DNA from: Cannabis sativa
Lineage: Eukaryota; Streptophyta; Magnoliopsida; Rosales; Cannabaceae
DNA length: 64,000 bases
Direction: 5' to 3'
NCBI RefSeq assembly: GCF_029168945.1
Contig: NC_083604.1
Coordinates: forward strand, 67,286,211 to 67,350,210
Both the position numbers and the translations under genes were made by a program. Of the stretch, positions 1 to 11,892 are shown piece after piece. Every line of letters begins with the position of its first letter. Positions within the stretch are counted from its first letter, which is position 1. The notes beneath the pieces were generated by a model. That model had not been told where the DNA came from. It saw nothing but the letters and a program-made list of their open reading frames with translations, and ran no database searches.

Positions 1-58
1 GCGGATCGGATGTTGTTTGACCTCAAAAAGTAACCGATCCAATCCAATCCGCACTTAA
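1..58. repeat. hAT-like subterminal repeat (left block)
   Basis: The window opens inside a repeat built from GCGGATYGGAT and AACCGATCCAATCC words. The same words return at 3245-3416, including the phrase GGATGTTGTTTGACC. The two blocks probably belong to one non-autonomous DNA element whose left end lies outside the window. Confidence 0.5.
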
Positions 59-1499
59 TTATATATATTTTTAAAAAATTATAATATATAATATATATTA
101 ATTTTCTAGTAATATTAAAAAAAACACAAACTTCTAATATATTAATCTTTTTTAGTAATATATTGAGTTAGTGTATTTTATTTGTTTTATAATAAAAAAC
201 ACTAGAAAAATTATTCTATTCACATAGACACATACACACAAATTTAAACATATATACTAACTTAGTAATGAGAAAAAACATACAAATGATTAGTGAAATG
301 GGTATGTTGTTTAAGGATTTCTTTTGGGTTTTAACATCAACCCTTCAATTCTCCGGCATCATTTTCCGGCCAACCACCACCGTCTCCGGCAACAGGTACC
401 ACTACTCCACCACCACCACTACTCCTTCTCCTTCAAGAAGATTATTTACCATCTAATCCTCTTCATCTTCTCTAATTAATTCTAGTATATTACTTTTGGA
501 TTTTATTTTTTGCTTAAATTTTAATTTTTTTATATAATTTTAATAATCCATAGGTGGAATTTCTTTGAATTTAATTTGGTAATTATAATTTTTTTTTTTG
601 GGTGTAATAATACTCTAATCTATCTATGTCTTATATATATAGATCCAAGAACTTAATATTGATGTAATTTTTTTAATATAATTATGAGGTGAAGCTTTGC
701 CATTTTTTCTTCTTCTTTTGATTGATTTGATATATTTTCTTTGATTTAGTTAATAATTAATTAATATTGCATTTGTTATGAATATTATTAGTTGAAAAAA
801 TGATTAAAAGAAAAAAAAAAACTAGAATATCAAATATTCATAGTAGTTTAATTAATTTTTTGCTATATAGATCATAAATTAATTAAGTGTGATTTCTTTG
901 AAGAAGATTTGTTTTGGGTGCAATTGAGTGAATCTACCATAATATTTCAATGAAAATATTAATAAATTGTGTTTTGAGTGATTATCAATAATAGTTAGTT
1001 TGAGGTTTTCAACTTTTCATTTTCACCTAAACTAAACCCCAAAACTATTGTATACCTATCTAATCAGTCTAGAAGAATTTTTACACGTTACCTTAGATAA
1101 AAATTGGTGACAGATATATTTTTCTCAGCACCGAAGGTAAGGTTCATTCTGGCTTTCTTTTATCTTGTTCTCTCGTTAATAAGATTAGAGTTAAGTTATC
1201 TTTAGTCTTTTTGTCATTTTTTTCATCAATGAAATCGTGTAGGTTTGTTCTGTTCTAATCAATGTCAAAATATAATGTCAAAATATATGAAGAAAATCTT
1301 TAAAGTTTTATATGGTGTTGTTTTCTTATAAGATCTACCATCAATTTTTCTTTTGCATTTTAAATTTTGTATATTCTGTTTTTATTTTTATTATTTTCTT
1401 GTATAATCTTGTTTTGATAGTTGTAAGAGGAAAGAGTACGGAGGAAACTATGAAGTTTTCTTCAAAGAATTTGTTGTCCGAAAATTTCTTGTTTCTGTA
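59..1499. other. AT-rich interior of the hAT-like element
   Basis: This stretch is AT-rich and has no convincing gene. A GC-richer block at 300-460 lies in a 62-codon reading frame (ATG at 268) with a Thr/Pro/Ser-rich end. It matches no family I recognise and may be a captured exon fragment. At about 1120-1145 a GAAG|GTAAGG splice-donor-like site follows a leader-like stretch. It could be the 5' exon of the RNase H-type relic that ends near 3030. Confidence 0.3.
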
Positions 1500-3050
1500 A
1501 AGTTGAATTGTTATAATGGGATATATTGTAATCTTTTGTTATTGGTTTGTTCTATATTTGCGCCATTTTTATGGCTTTTGCGCCTTACAAGGCTTTAGCG
1601 CCTATTATATGGCTGGCCCCTAATTATTTAGGGTAGTTTGTTTAAAATTTTCACGACTTCTTGTATTGAAAATATAATAAAATATTGGCACAATAAAATT
1701 GCAAAATAAACAAGTTAACAAATTTTACTAGTTGGAATATAAGGGTTATTTAAGTTAAGGTATGATGTAAAGAAAATTTTAAAATGATTTTTTAAAAATA
1801 TTTTCAAGTGAAATAAGGTTTAAGGAGGATTAAGTTTAAATGATAATAGCTTTTAGCTATGGTTGGTTCATATTTTTAGGAATTATTAGCAAAAAGAGAA
1901 AGTGGTGGAATTTAGTATTCAAATTCTAATATTATTATTTTAAATTAATCAAGTCATTTAAAGAATAATAAATACGAAGATATTGTAATAAAAGGAGGTG
2001 GGAATACTAATTGTCAAATGCGAATTTATTGTGTTCAGATATATTTGGGAAGTCAAATTTTATGGAATTTGTTTTGTAATCTATGTCGTATAGGAAGGTA
2101 TCATTATAAATGTTTTTATGGTAACTTAAAAGGATACAATTTTTGGAAGTTTTACAACTTGTCTTTTGGAAATTAAAATAGGAATAATTATGTTATAATA
2201 ACTAAATTGGATTATTTTAAGTAATTTCAATTCAATATAGATTGATTTGATTATAATAAAGTTTTACCATAAATTAAAATATATAAAAATTGCTTTTTTG
2301 GGATAAGGACAATAAAGTAATTTGTAATATTTTAGAAATGGGACATTAATAATGAATTAATATAGTTGATTTTGTCTATTTTGGGAAGGATTATGGAATT
2401 AATGGGTCATTAATGCTTAATAATCAAGGTTATTTTGCTTCATTGTATTGAATTACACTAATCATTGATAATCAAGGTTATTGAAGTACATTATTCGTTG
2501 CTTACTTTATTATTGTGATAATTTTCAAAGTAAACTTTTGATATCCTATGGATGGGAGCATGGGTCTTAGTAAGGGATAGTAATCCTAAGATGATGATGA
2601 AGTAAAATACAAGAGTTAAGTTGTTACTAGCCAAAGGGTCTCCCTTTGGCTAGTTATAGTATTTTATATGGGGATCTAATTTTTCAATTTTTAAGTTTTG
2701 AGTGTTTTGATCGGATTGATTATTTTCTAATAAAATCTTTTGGTTTTTTGATTTGTTTTCAGTTTATTCATATTTGTTAGCTTTGGTGACGGCTATCAAC
2801 AATGGGGAGATGTATTTCAACAAGTTAGGAGCGTTGTTTGAAGATGTTATAGCTTTATTGTCTAAATTTCCGGGGGCAGTTTTGTCCCATGTGGCTCGCT
2901 CTGAGAATTTAGCGGCCCATGGCTTGGCAAAGCATGCTCTGCGGTTAGACGATGAGCTATCCTGGTTCGAGGAGGTTCCAGCGCCGGTGGCGGATGTGTG
3001 CGTCGTAAATTCATGAGTGATTCTAATCACTTTGTCGAAAAAAAAAATTA
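1500..3050 (+). repeat. RNase H-type repeat, copy 1
   Basis: About 1.5 kb that reappears in reverse complement at 11355-17595, where a Copia element interrupts it. Shared landmarks are the GCGCCTATTATATGGYTG region near 1600, the GGATGGGAGCAT block near 2545, the CCCTTTGGCTAG block near 2655 and the GTAAATTCATGAGTGATTCT block near 3005. A pyrimidine-rich stretch ending in TTTTCAG at about 2760 precedes the coding piece, so most of the repeat looks like an intron or untranslated DNA. It ends with an A-tract near 3040. Confidence 0.6.
2762..3016 (+). pseudogene. RNase H-like domain relic (RVT_3 type)
   Basis: About 85 codons resemble the C-terminal half of the plant RNase H-like domain found in LINE-related and domesticated proteins. 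There is an LALVTAIN helix, a long amphipathic segment and the typical HVARSENLAAHGLAKHA end. The preceding segment reads VYSYLLALV. The inverted copy at 11.4 kb reads VYSDSLALV, so the usual catalytic Asp is lost here. No N-terminal half is visible, so this is an exon or gene fragment and not an active nuclease. Confidence 0.55.
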
Positions 3051-3244
3051 TATATATATACTAACTTATTTATTTTAGTAATAAATACATATATATTTTA
3101 GTGTAAATTATATATTGACATATATGTATATGGGTTTTATTTATATATAAATAGAGATGGAAATAGATTATTATTGAATATTAAGAAACAATAGTCTTTT
3201 TTTATTTTTTTTTTCTATGAAATATTAAATAATTTATTATTAAA

Positions 3245-3416
3245 AAAATAACCGATCCAAAATAACCGATCCAATCCGCACTATTGCGAATTGGATTGGA
3301 TCGGATTTAAACTATTATGCGGATCGAATTGGATCCAAAATATGAAATCCGCACTTAGTGCGGATTGGATGTTGTTTGACCAAAAAAGTGCGGATTGGAT
3401 CGGATGAACACCCCTA
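3245..3416. repeat. hAT-like terminal repeat (right end)
   Basis: Alternating AACCGATCCAATCCGCAC and GTGCGGATTGGATCGG words form an inverted structure and end in GGATGAACACCCCTAA. Read from the other strand the end begins TTAGGGGTGTTCATCC, a common plant hAT-type terminus. It abuts a truncated copy of the 1.1-kb element at 3417. Confidence 0.5.
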
Positions 3417-3838
3417 ATAATATTTCTCTAACAATCATAGCCTAGGTAAGAACTAAGAAGTATTGTAGCGTTTTATTTTTAAGAGTATAAATAATATTAA
3501 GACAATTGGATTCCACAATCAAGCTCTTATTCTCCTAATAAAAAAAACACATTAATATACATGTAAATAATTTTTAGTTTTACAATAATAAATTATTAAT
3601 AAACTCACAATTTCATAAAACAATAAAGTAGTAATTTTAATTAATTTTTAAAAATAATTTATAATTTTTTTTTCAAACTATTAGTTGTAATTATTATTTC
3701 AAATTTTATAAAAAATAAATATAATTTTTTTAAAAAAAATAATTGTTAGAAACTTGCCATAAAAGGTTATTAGATTGTTATCTTATTAATTTTTTTTAGT
3801 TCCCATCAATGGATATTACCCATTAAGAAGTGTTCCAT
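3417..3838. mobile_element. 1.1-kb inverted-repeat element, right portion only
   Basis: This segment matches 4580-4997 and 28100-28524 almost base for base, including the GTTCCCATCAATGG end. The left two thirds are absent. The hAT-like repeat ends exactly where it begins, so the hAT-like element probably inserted into, or recombined with, this copy. Confidence 0.65.
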
Positions 3839-3854
3839 ATATATATAAATATAT

Positions 3855-4997
3855 ATGGGTATGCTCTTAATGGGTATTACCCATGTATGGGTATTTTATT
3901 CTTGACCATTGGATCAAATATTTAATGGTTGATATTTATAATCATTAATTAAATATTAAAAAATTAATATTTCCTATTTTGTTATTCTCTATATTTCTAA
4001 AATAGATAAAACTATTAATAGAAATAAAAAATTTATAAATGGAAATGTTATTTAAAAAATAAAACACACCAAAAAAACTAACAAACTATTTTTTTTTTAA
4101 TAAAAATCATTTTAAAGATTAAAAAGAAAAAAAATGTATATTTATCTTTTTATAAAATTTCTTCAAACTAGAATTCTAAATTGCATTACTGAAAACAAAA
4201 AAAAATAATAATTTTAAGCTTTAAACTGTAATACATATAAAATGTATAAGATTTTTTCTAAACCTAAAATCTTTAAGTTTATAATAATTAACAATTATTT
4301 ATATATTTTTATTTTTTTTAAAATACTTGAGCTTACCAAATCTATAAGAACAAAACTAATGAAGAAAATTTTAACAAAAAAAAATGAAGAAAAAAGTGTC
4401 ATAAACATTATTAAATAATGGTAATTGCCAACACAAGAATTTCATGCACAAAAAATTATATTTAACCCCTAGACAAGATTATCATCTTCCAATCCTAAAA
4501 ATATAAATAATGAACAACACCTCATTAGTTATTCTAGGAAAATGATGCATGGTAATATCAAAAAAATCATTGGATGATAATAATATTTCTCTAACAATGA
4601 TAGCCTATGTAAGAACTAAGAAGTATTGTAGCGTTTTATTTTTAAGAGTATGAATAATATTAAGACAATTGGATTCCACAATCAAGCTCTTATTCTCCTA
4701 ATAAAAAAAACACATTAATATACATGTAAATGATTAGTTTTACAATAATAAATTATTAACAAACTCACAATTTCATAAAATAATAAAGTAGTAATTTTAA
4801 TTAATTTTTAAAAATAATTTATAATTTTTTTCAAACTATTAGTTGTAATTATTATTTCTAATTTTATAAATAATAAATATAATTTTTTCTTAAAAAAAAA
4901 TAATTGTTAGAAACTTGCCATAAAAGGTTATTAGATTATTACCTTATTAATTTTTTTTAGTTCCCATCAATGGGTATTACCCATTAAGAAGTGTTCC
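3855..4997. mobile_element. 1.1-kb element with imperfect terminal inverted repeats, full copy
   Basis: It starts ATGGGTATGCTCTTAATGGG and ends in the inverted counterpart CCATTAAGAAGTGTTCCA. About 28 of 37 terminal bases pair. Each terminus also contains the small palindrome ATGGGTAWTACCCAT. A second full copy lies at 27394-28524 and a partial one at 3417-3838. Flanks are (TA)n, so target duplications cannot be read. There is no coding capacity, so it is non-autonomous; the superfamily is undecided. Confidence 0.7.
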
Positions 4998-5561
4998 AAA
5001 TATATATATATTTTAAATAATCATTGTATGATGTTATTGAAAATAACTCTATAAAATAAGTTCATATAAAATATATACCATACGATAACTTTTTAGATAT
5101 GAAATTATATATAACTTTTAGTAATTTATAAATTAGTTGACATATTGAATTTCGTTTATGTTATTAGTTGCTTCTTTTTTCGTTAACAAAACATAAAAGA
5201 AACTATAAAGTTACTTTTGATTCCAAATATTTTATCAAACAACAGTCGAAAAAAACTTATATGTTTATCACATATCTAAATGATTATCTTGAAAAAAGAA
5301 AAAAGATCGTAATGGCACTACTTTTGAGCTCAAACGAGTAATGGCATACCAAGAATTATTTTTAAGGATTTCCTTAAGTTATTTTAGAAATCTATTAAAT
5401 TTATTTGTTCTATAATTTTTTTAATGAAAATACAATGTAGTAACTTTTGATTTATAATAAATAAGAAAAATACTTTTTATAAACTATAAATTTAATTAGT
5501 ATGATTGATTTAAGTTTGCATTTTAATTAACTAAATATATTATAAATTAATTGGTTATCTA
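4998..5561. other. AT-rich spacer
   Basis: No coding sequence, RNA gene or recognisable repeat seen. Confidence 0.4.
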
Positions 5562-5953
5562 TTTTTTTGAAACAAAGATTGCAATTTTCATTAAAGCAAA
5601 TCAGCTAATAAAATAGCTTCCAAACCAGCAGGGACAGACCCCCTACTGGAAATACGATCAGGACATGAACCAGAAGAACGAGCTAACCAGTTAGCCGCTT
5701 GGTTCTCAGATCGTTTAACAAACTGAACTGAACCATGAAAATTAGACAAGGATCGTATAAGATGAATACAATCCGAAATAATAAGACCAAGAGGAGAAAG
5801 AATATGGCTCTTGCTATTGATAGCATTCACCAACACAAGACAATCCGACTCCAAAATCACCGCTGTAGGACAAAAGTCCTCAACAGTCCTGCCGTCTTCC
5901 CAGGAAGATTTAATATTGCTCTTCTTCAAGTGACAAAATATCAAAATAGTCAC
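5562..5953 (-). mobile_element. 5'-truncated LINE 3' end with RNase H C-terminus
   Basis: Read on the minus strand this encodes the tail of a LINE-type RNase H domain: an ILESDCLVLVNAIN segment with the catalytic-type Asp, then FVKRSENQAANWLARSSG. It runs to a stop about 25 bases before a short poly(A) (TTTTTTT on the + strand at 5562-5568). Only the last 100 or so codons are present, as in 5'-truncated LINE insertions. The upstream ORF2 is missing, so the copy is dead. Confidence 0.7.
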
Positions 5954-7985
5954 TTTAAAGTTATATAAAAGTAAAATAAAAAAATAATAAAAAGGGAAAG
6001 CTCTTCACTAAATAAACAATTTAATAAGAAATACCTCACATTAACATTAACGTAACACATAACAAAATCTCTCAATATATTAAAGAAAAATACAATAAAC
6101 ATTAGAAGAAAAATAAGTTTTTGGTAGTTAAATCTTCTAAACTATCATTTTAGTTGTACTTAACTCTTCAAACTCAAATTTTGGTGGTAAAATATTTCAA
6201 ATTTGATAGATATATTTTTTATGAATATGAATTGAAAAAAAAAAAAAATTAAGAAAATTTAGTACAATTAAAGATATAAATTTTATATAAAATAAAAATT
6301 ATTAAAATGGGGTGTCTTTAGAAAATTTTGGGGTGTAAATAAAATTTCCCTTAATTATATTGGTACACCTAATATTATTATTTCATAAATAATTTTAAAA
6401 TTATAAAAATAAAACGAATATATTTAAAAAAAAATAAAAATATATATATTATAAATTTTGAAATAATATTTTATAATTTTTAAATAATAATATAAGATGT
6501 ACCAATAAAATTATGCCACGTGTACAAGAGTATATATATATAAGTAGTCTATGTTGGCAGTTAGCTATGAAAAATAGATGACATCTTAAATTTGCTTCAA
6601 TAGTTTGTAGGGTTTTACCATCAAAATTTAAATTTAGAAGATTAAGTGTAAGTGGAATAACAATTAAGAGAGTTTAGCAGCAAGAAACTCAGAAAAATAG
6701 CATAACAAAAGCCAATAAAAATAATAATAACAAAAAAAGCTCTTAATTAGAAGAAAAAGTAAAAAAAATAATAATAAAGCAATGTATTATATTACTTCAT
6801 CACAAAAGAAGATCAAATTTTCACCTCTATATACTGAATGACCAAAAAATATTGGGCATTATTTTATATTAATGAAGTGGAGAGTATTTCTACAAATAAT
6901 TGAGAAAACTTATATCTTGAGGTAATTTTTTTTCTTTTAAAATACTGTTTGTGTCGTATCATACTACAAAATAATATAAATCGTGCCGTATTGTGTCAAT
7001 ATTTGTAAAGAGTAGGCTCGACATAGCATGTAGACTCGATATTTTCGTGCCGTGCTCAAATTGTGCTTTAATCGTGCTAGCCCATATTTTTTGAACTAGC
7101 CAATCTATTTTATATTTAGGCTTAAATTCATAATTTTATTTTTCATATATATATATACTTTTTTCATATAATTACTAAATTAAATGTGTATTTTATAATT
7201 TTAGTTATATTTATATAATTACTCAATAATATTTTACAAATAATTATATACAAAAATTATTAATATTATTAAAATTTGAATATCTATTCTATATAAAATG
7301 TGGTTATATAACTGAATTTTTGGTTTATGAAAAATTATTGAATGACTTTTTTTTAAATAAAAAAATAACAAATTATTAGATATTGTCATCTAAAGGTCTA
7401 GTTAAACCTAAATATAATTAATCTACCTGCAATTAATAATAATTTTGTTCATATTGTTTATTTTTTTTATTAAAAATTATTTTTAAATTTTGATATTTAG
7501 AATTAGTTAAATTTTAATAGTTTAACCAGATAAGCATTTTCATTAATTCTGAAGATAAATTTAGGACGAATAATAATTTTTTTTAATTACTATTACAAAG
7601 TATAATAGTAATTTTTGTTTTTATTTAAATCATTATTATGCTTTCAAATTTTAATGATTATCACTACATTGAATATTATTAATTTTAAAATTATGATATT
7701 AAAAAAAATAAAAACTAAAATAAAATTGACATACGTGACTTGTGACTTGACACGTAACATCTATTTAGTTAACATATAAATTCTGAAATTACTTTATAAA
7801 TAACTTGATATATAATTTTAATTTTAAATATTTTGATAATTTTAATTATAAAATTATAGTATATAATATTATATTTAAGTTTTATTATTATTTTATGCAA
7901 TTTATAATTACTATGTATTATTATTATTAAATTTTAAATTTTTTTAATATGTAGTGTCGAACTAAAAAAATAAGAAATCAATAAG
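5954..7985. other. AT-rich intergenic DNA upstream of UGT copy 1
   Basis: No gene seen. Near 6355-6510 a GGTACACCTAATATTATTA segment and its inverse form weak inverted repeats, perhaps a small MITE. Near 6955-7090 there are CGTGCCGTGCTC-like words typical of decayed hAT repeats. Confidence 0.35.
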
Positions 7986-8075
7986 GGGAAGAAATACATA
8001 AAAAGACCATCACATCAAGAGCTTTTCACTATTACACCACAACAAGCTGAGAGAAAATATTTCATTTCCTTCCTT
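7986..8075 (+). promoter_or_regulatory. 5' leader of UGT copy 1
   Basis: The stretch with GAGCTTTTCAC and AAGCTGAGAGA just before the ATG is shared with the leaders of the UGT fragment (43470-43535) and UGT copy 2 (44800-44878). It is therefore part of the duplicated unit and probably transcribed leader. No clear TATA box can be singled out in DNA this AT-rich. Confidence 0.4.
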
Positions 8076-9473
8076 ATGGCTCCTTCACGAACTGAAAAAA
8101 CGTTAATGGCGAAGGACCAAGTCGACAGTAATAAGCTTCACATAGCCATGTTCCCATGGCTGGCCTTCGGTCACATACTTCCCTACCTAGAGCTTGCCAA
8201 GCTATTTGCGCAAAAGGGTCACCAAATCTCTTTCATATCAACCCCAAGAAACATCCAACGACTTCCAAAGCTCCCTCCAGATCTATCACCATTCATAAAC
8301 TTGATCAATCTTCCATTACCATCATCATCAGTGTTGAATCTCCCAAACGACGCCGAAGCAACCTCAGATATGTCCAGAGAACAAATCCCAATCCTAAAAA
8401 GAGCCTACGACAGTCTCCAAGCTTCGCTTTCCGACCTTCTGCAGTCTTCAAAACCAGATTGGCTCCTTTTTGATTTCGCAGCTTATTGGGTACCAGATAT
8501 GGCAAGGGAAATCAACCTACGAAGCGCCCACTTTAGTATAATAAACGCTGCTGCTCTAGCATATGTCGGCGTAGAGATCCCTGATAGTCGCACCGAGCCT
8601 GAGCATTTCATGGTCCCGCCAAAGTGGGTCCCCTTTCCCTCAAAAATTACGCTTCGGAGGTTTGAGGTATCCAAAATCTTCAACGACTTGAGTGGCGGCG
8701 ACGGAGACGTTTCGGTCGTCTACCGCATTGCTAAATCGCTCAGAGGTTGCGACGTGGTGGCCGTGAGAAGTTGTAGGGAATTGGAGTCAGAGTGGTTAAA
8801 CCTCATGGCACATATTCTCGGAAAACCAGTTCTCCCCATCGGTCAACTTCCACCGACACCATACGCCGGAGAAGTCAACGACAGCTGGAGCACAGCAAAG
8901 GAGTGGCTTGATCTCCAACCGAAACGCTCTGTTGTATACGTAGCGTTTGGGAGTGAGGTTGTACTGAGCCAAGATGAACTCAATGAGATGGCTCTGGGGT
9001 TAGAGCTTTCTGGTTTTCCATTTTTCTGGGTGCTAAGGGGGCATTCAGTGGAGCTTCCAACGGGGTTCGAGGATCGAACAAGAGAACGTGGAATAGTGTG
9101 GAGGAGTTGGGCTCCTCAGCTGAAGATTTTGGGTCATGAATCGATCGGGGGATTCTTGACTCACTCCGGGTGGAGTTCGGTGGTGGAAGCTCTTAAGTTT
9201 GGGATACCCCTTTTGCTATTGACCTTCACAAACGACCAAGGTTTGAATGCCAGGCTTTTGGAGGACAAAATGATTGGATTTTCCGTTCCAAGAGATGAAA
9301 TCGACGGATCCTTTACCAGAGAATCAATGGCCAAATCGTTGAAGGCAGTGATGGTTGAAGAAGAAGGGGAGGTTTATAGAGAGAAGGCGAAGGAAATGAG
9401 TCCCATATTTGGAGACATGGGAGTGCAGAACAAGTATGTTGATGAGTTTCTCCATTACCTAAACACTCATTGA
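8076..9473 (+). CDS. UGT91-type family-1 UDP-glycosyltransferase, copy 1
   Basis: An intact, intron-less 465-codon gene, a normal length for plant family-1 GT-B enzymes. These cytosolic enzymes move a sugar from a UDP-sugar to a small acceptor. UGT91 members often add a second sugar to flavonoid or terpenoid glycosides and are annotated as UDP-rhamnose:rhamnosyltransferase-like. Visible landmarks are the N-terminal FPWLAFGHILPYLEL with the catalytic His33, the partner Asp133 in LLFDFAAYW, and the PSPG donor-binding box at residues 345-388, which runs from WAPQ through HSGWSS to NDQ. Start: ATG 8076 is kept, because the same leader and first ten codons occur in all three copies; ATG 8106 (Met11) fits the usual family start equally well. 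The sugar and acceptor cannot be told from sequence. Confidence 0.92.
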   Translation: MAPSRTEKTLMAKDQVDSNKLHIAMFPWLAFGHILPYLELAKLFAQKGHQISFISTPRNIQRLPKLPPDLSPFINLINLPLPSSSVLNLPNDAEATSDMSREQIPILKRAYDSLQASLSDLLQSSKPDWLLFDFAAYWVPDMAREINLRSAHFSIINAAALAYVGVEIPDSRTEPEHFMVPPKWVPFPSKITLRRFEVSKIFNDLSGGDGDVSVVYRIAKSLRGCDVVAVRSCRELESEWLNLMAHILGKPVLPIGQLPPTPYAGEVNDSWSTAKEWLDLQPKRSVVYVAFGSEVVLSQDELNEMALGLELSGFPFFWVLRGHSVELPTGFEDRTRERGIVWRSWAPQLKILGHESIGGFLTHSGWSSVVEALKFGIPLLLLTFTNDQGLNARLLEDKMIGFSVPRDEIDGSFTRESMAKSLKAVMVEEEGEVYREKAKEMSPIFGDMGVQNKYVDEFLHYLNTH

Positions 9474-10185
9474 ATTGGGCATATGTACGATCTATAATAT
9501 TGATTTATAAATGAATATATTATTCAAAAAAATAAAAAATAAAAAATAATAAACACATTATTATATCTAATATATGTATAATGTATGTGTGTTTATTAAA
9601 ATTATTATTTAAGCACTTGTATGCTATTTAGATCCAGATGGATGTGCTATTTTAAAATTTTCTAAACACGTAAATAATGATGATGAACTTACTTAAGTAT
9701 AATGATTTATAGTTAAGTGGCTTAAATTAATTCCTAAAAACTATAACATAATTAATCATTTTTTATAATTAATTTTAAATATTAATAATTAGATTCCATT
9801 AATAATATTACAAATAAAGCTAACTCTAAATTTATAATTTTTCTTACTTATTTATCTTATAATATTTTATAATTTTAATTAAATATATATTTTTTAATTT
9901 TAAATTTATATATTAATTTAATTCTCTACTCAACAATAAGCATAGCTAATACAGTACAAAATAATCAAGCTATTTAATTTTAATATAATTATGGTGTAAG
10001 TGTAAAATTCTCTTACATCAACTAGAATCTTATAAGTTTTATCCTTTGTAAACTGTAAAGACATAATTTTTATATTTTTAATTTGAGCTTTTAAATTAAT
10101 TTAAGTGATCACGCATGTTCTGATGAGGTTTCATCCGTGCATTGATAATGTTTTTGGTTGCTTCAAAACGAGAGAGCTTGATCTA
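9474..10185. other. 3' flank of UGT copy 1
   Basis: AT-rich. The first 150 bases, with ACACATTATTATATCTA and a GTGTTTATTAAAATTATTATT stretch, resemble the 3' flank of UGT copy 2 (46300-46390), so the duplicated unit extends past the stop codon. Nothing further is recognised. Confidence 0.4.
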
Positions 10186-10500
10186 ACGCTATCCCAAACA
10201 GTTCAGTTAACTGGTTCATAATTTTTGTAGCCGTGAGAGTGTTTGCAAACCTTATTTTTAAGGTATCAACCATGCTAGACAGCATAAAGTATCGAACTTA
10301 TTGTTAGCATTTCGCCAACGCTCAAACTTTTCCTTAACTGCCTTGGTTTCATTCTCTCCTGGTTGCTCAAGAGCTTCTTCAGTTAACACAAACAGGAAGT
10401 TTTCACCTATGAGAGCAATATTAATGCTCTTTCCATTTGACAAAGTTAGCTCCTGAGAGCTTATTGTCAGTCAACAGGGACACAATTGGGTTGTTCATAA
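10186..10500 (-). pseudogene. Copia-type gag relic
   Basis: On the minus strand the reading frame holds INIALIGENFLFVLTEE followed by an alternating charged segment and WRNANNKFDTLCCLAW. This is the pattern of the N-terminal gag domain of plant Copia elements. Stops and frame changes follow on both sides. The adjoining 10500-10830, with two CCGTTTARGCGAGAGTC words, is probably the same element's leader. No LTRs were found. Confidence 0.55.
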
Positions 10501-11354
10501 TCATATATTAGAAACTACAAATATCAATAAATAAAAATCAAATAAGGTTCAATACAAAATCATACACATTCAGAAATTATTAAGCATTTAGCAATTAGCA
10601 ATGACATGTGAAAATACAAAAACAAACATATCCTAAATAATTTTCAAAGTTTTCAACTCAATGATATAAGTGTTCCGTTTAGGCGAGAGTCAAATATATC
10701 ACTATTAGTTAATAGAGTTGTCAATTCATCTAAAATGGACAGCATTTTAGCAATCTTTTATTCGATCAAGATGAGAATCCGGCGTTGTCCCGTTTAAGCG
10801 AGAGTCAAGGCCATTCTATCGTATCAGCTTTTACCATTGTTTCATACTTTGTAAGCCCTACTCTTAGCAGCCACTATTGGGGTGATCGTTGCTAATAATA
10901 AAAGACTTACAGTAATACTTATCTTTTGAGATTCTATAATGTTTAATTGCTAATGAATGAACATCTATGAGGGATAAATCTCATTAAAACAAGAACTATG
11001 TAGAACCAACAATGGAGATCGAATATCCATATACTAAAGCTCATTATTTTAAAGTAAATATTTTCATCTAATATTTATTTTTATCTATTTATTTTAATAT
11101 ATATTTATTTAATTAAAATTACTAATATAGATAATTCTAAATATAAATTTTAATTTAATATTTATAAAATTATACTTAGATAGATATGAAAATAAATAAA
11201 ATTATTTTCCATCTTAGTATGAATTTTCAATAAATATTATGAAAAATTTACTTAATTTAAGTTGGTCCAAAATTAATTAAAATTAATTATGTAACTAAAT
11301 TCGAAATCCAATGTATTAAAAAAAATACATTTTCAAAATTTATATAAAATAAAA
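10501..11354. other. Probable Copia leader relic and AT-rich spacer
   Basis: Two copies of a CCGTTTARGCGAGAGTC phrase (about 10676 and 10789) suggest untranslated DNA from the neighbouring Copia relic. The remainder is featureless AT-rich sequence. Confidence 0.3.
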
Positions 11355-11724
11355 TAAAATAGAATCACTCATGAATTTACTTTAGTATGATTTTTTTTTT
11401 TGATAGCCGTCACCAAAGCTAACGAATCTGAGTAAACTGAAAACAAATGAGAAAACCAAAAAAAAATTATTAGAAAATTATCAATCCGACCAAAACACTC
11501 AAAACTCAAAACTAAAACCCTTTGGCTAGTAGCAACTTAATTCTTTTATTTTACTTCATCATCATCTTAGGATTACTATCCCTTACTAAGAACCTAAGAC
11601 CTAAAAAATTTGATATGTAATCTAGTAATAACAGAAAAACCCTGCAATGCTCCCATCCATAGGATATTAAAAGTTTACTTTGAAAATTATCGCAATAATA
11701 AAGTAAGCAACAAATAATGTCCTT

Positions 11725-11877
11725 TGTAGAAAATAGTGATTCGAATTGTGTATTGATTTCATAGAATAATACATATTTATATACAAAGTTAGGAGACATA
11801 AAAGGGAAACTACCAAAAAAAAGGAAACTACTAAATATCTACTAAACAACTAATTCTTTTACAGCTAATATCTAACA
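11725..11877 (-). repeat. Copia 3' LTR
   Basis: 153 bp, TGTTAG...CTACA in element orientation. It is identical to the other LTR except for one base near 11864. The LTR is very short for a Copia element. Confidence 0.92.
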
Positions 11878-11892
11878 CTCCCCCTCAAGCTG
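11878..11892 (-). other. Copia polypurine tract
   Basis: On the minus strand CAGCTTGAGGGGGAG lies directly against the 3' LTR, the expected place for the plus-strand primer. Confidence 0.8.

Noticed and set aside
8156..8683. Overlapping frames on both strands of the UGT gene
   Set aside because: Shadows of the 465-codon gene, with no initiation context or family match.
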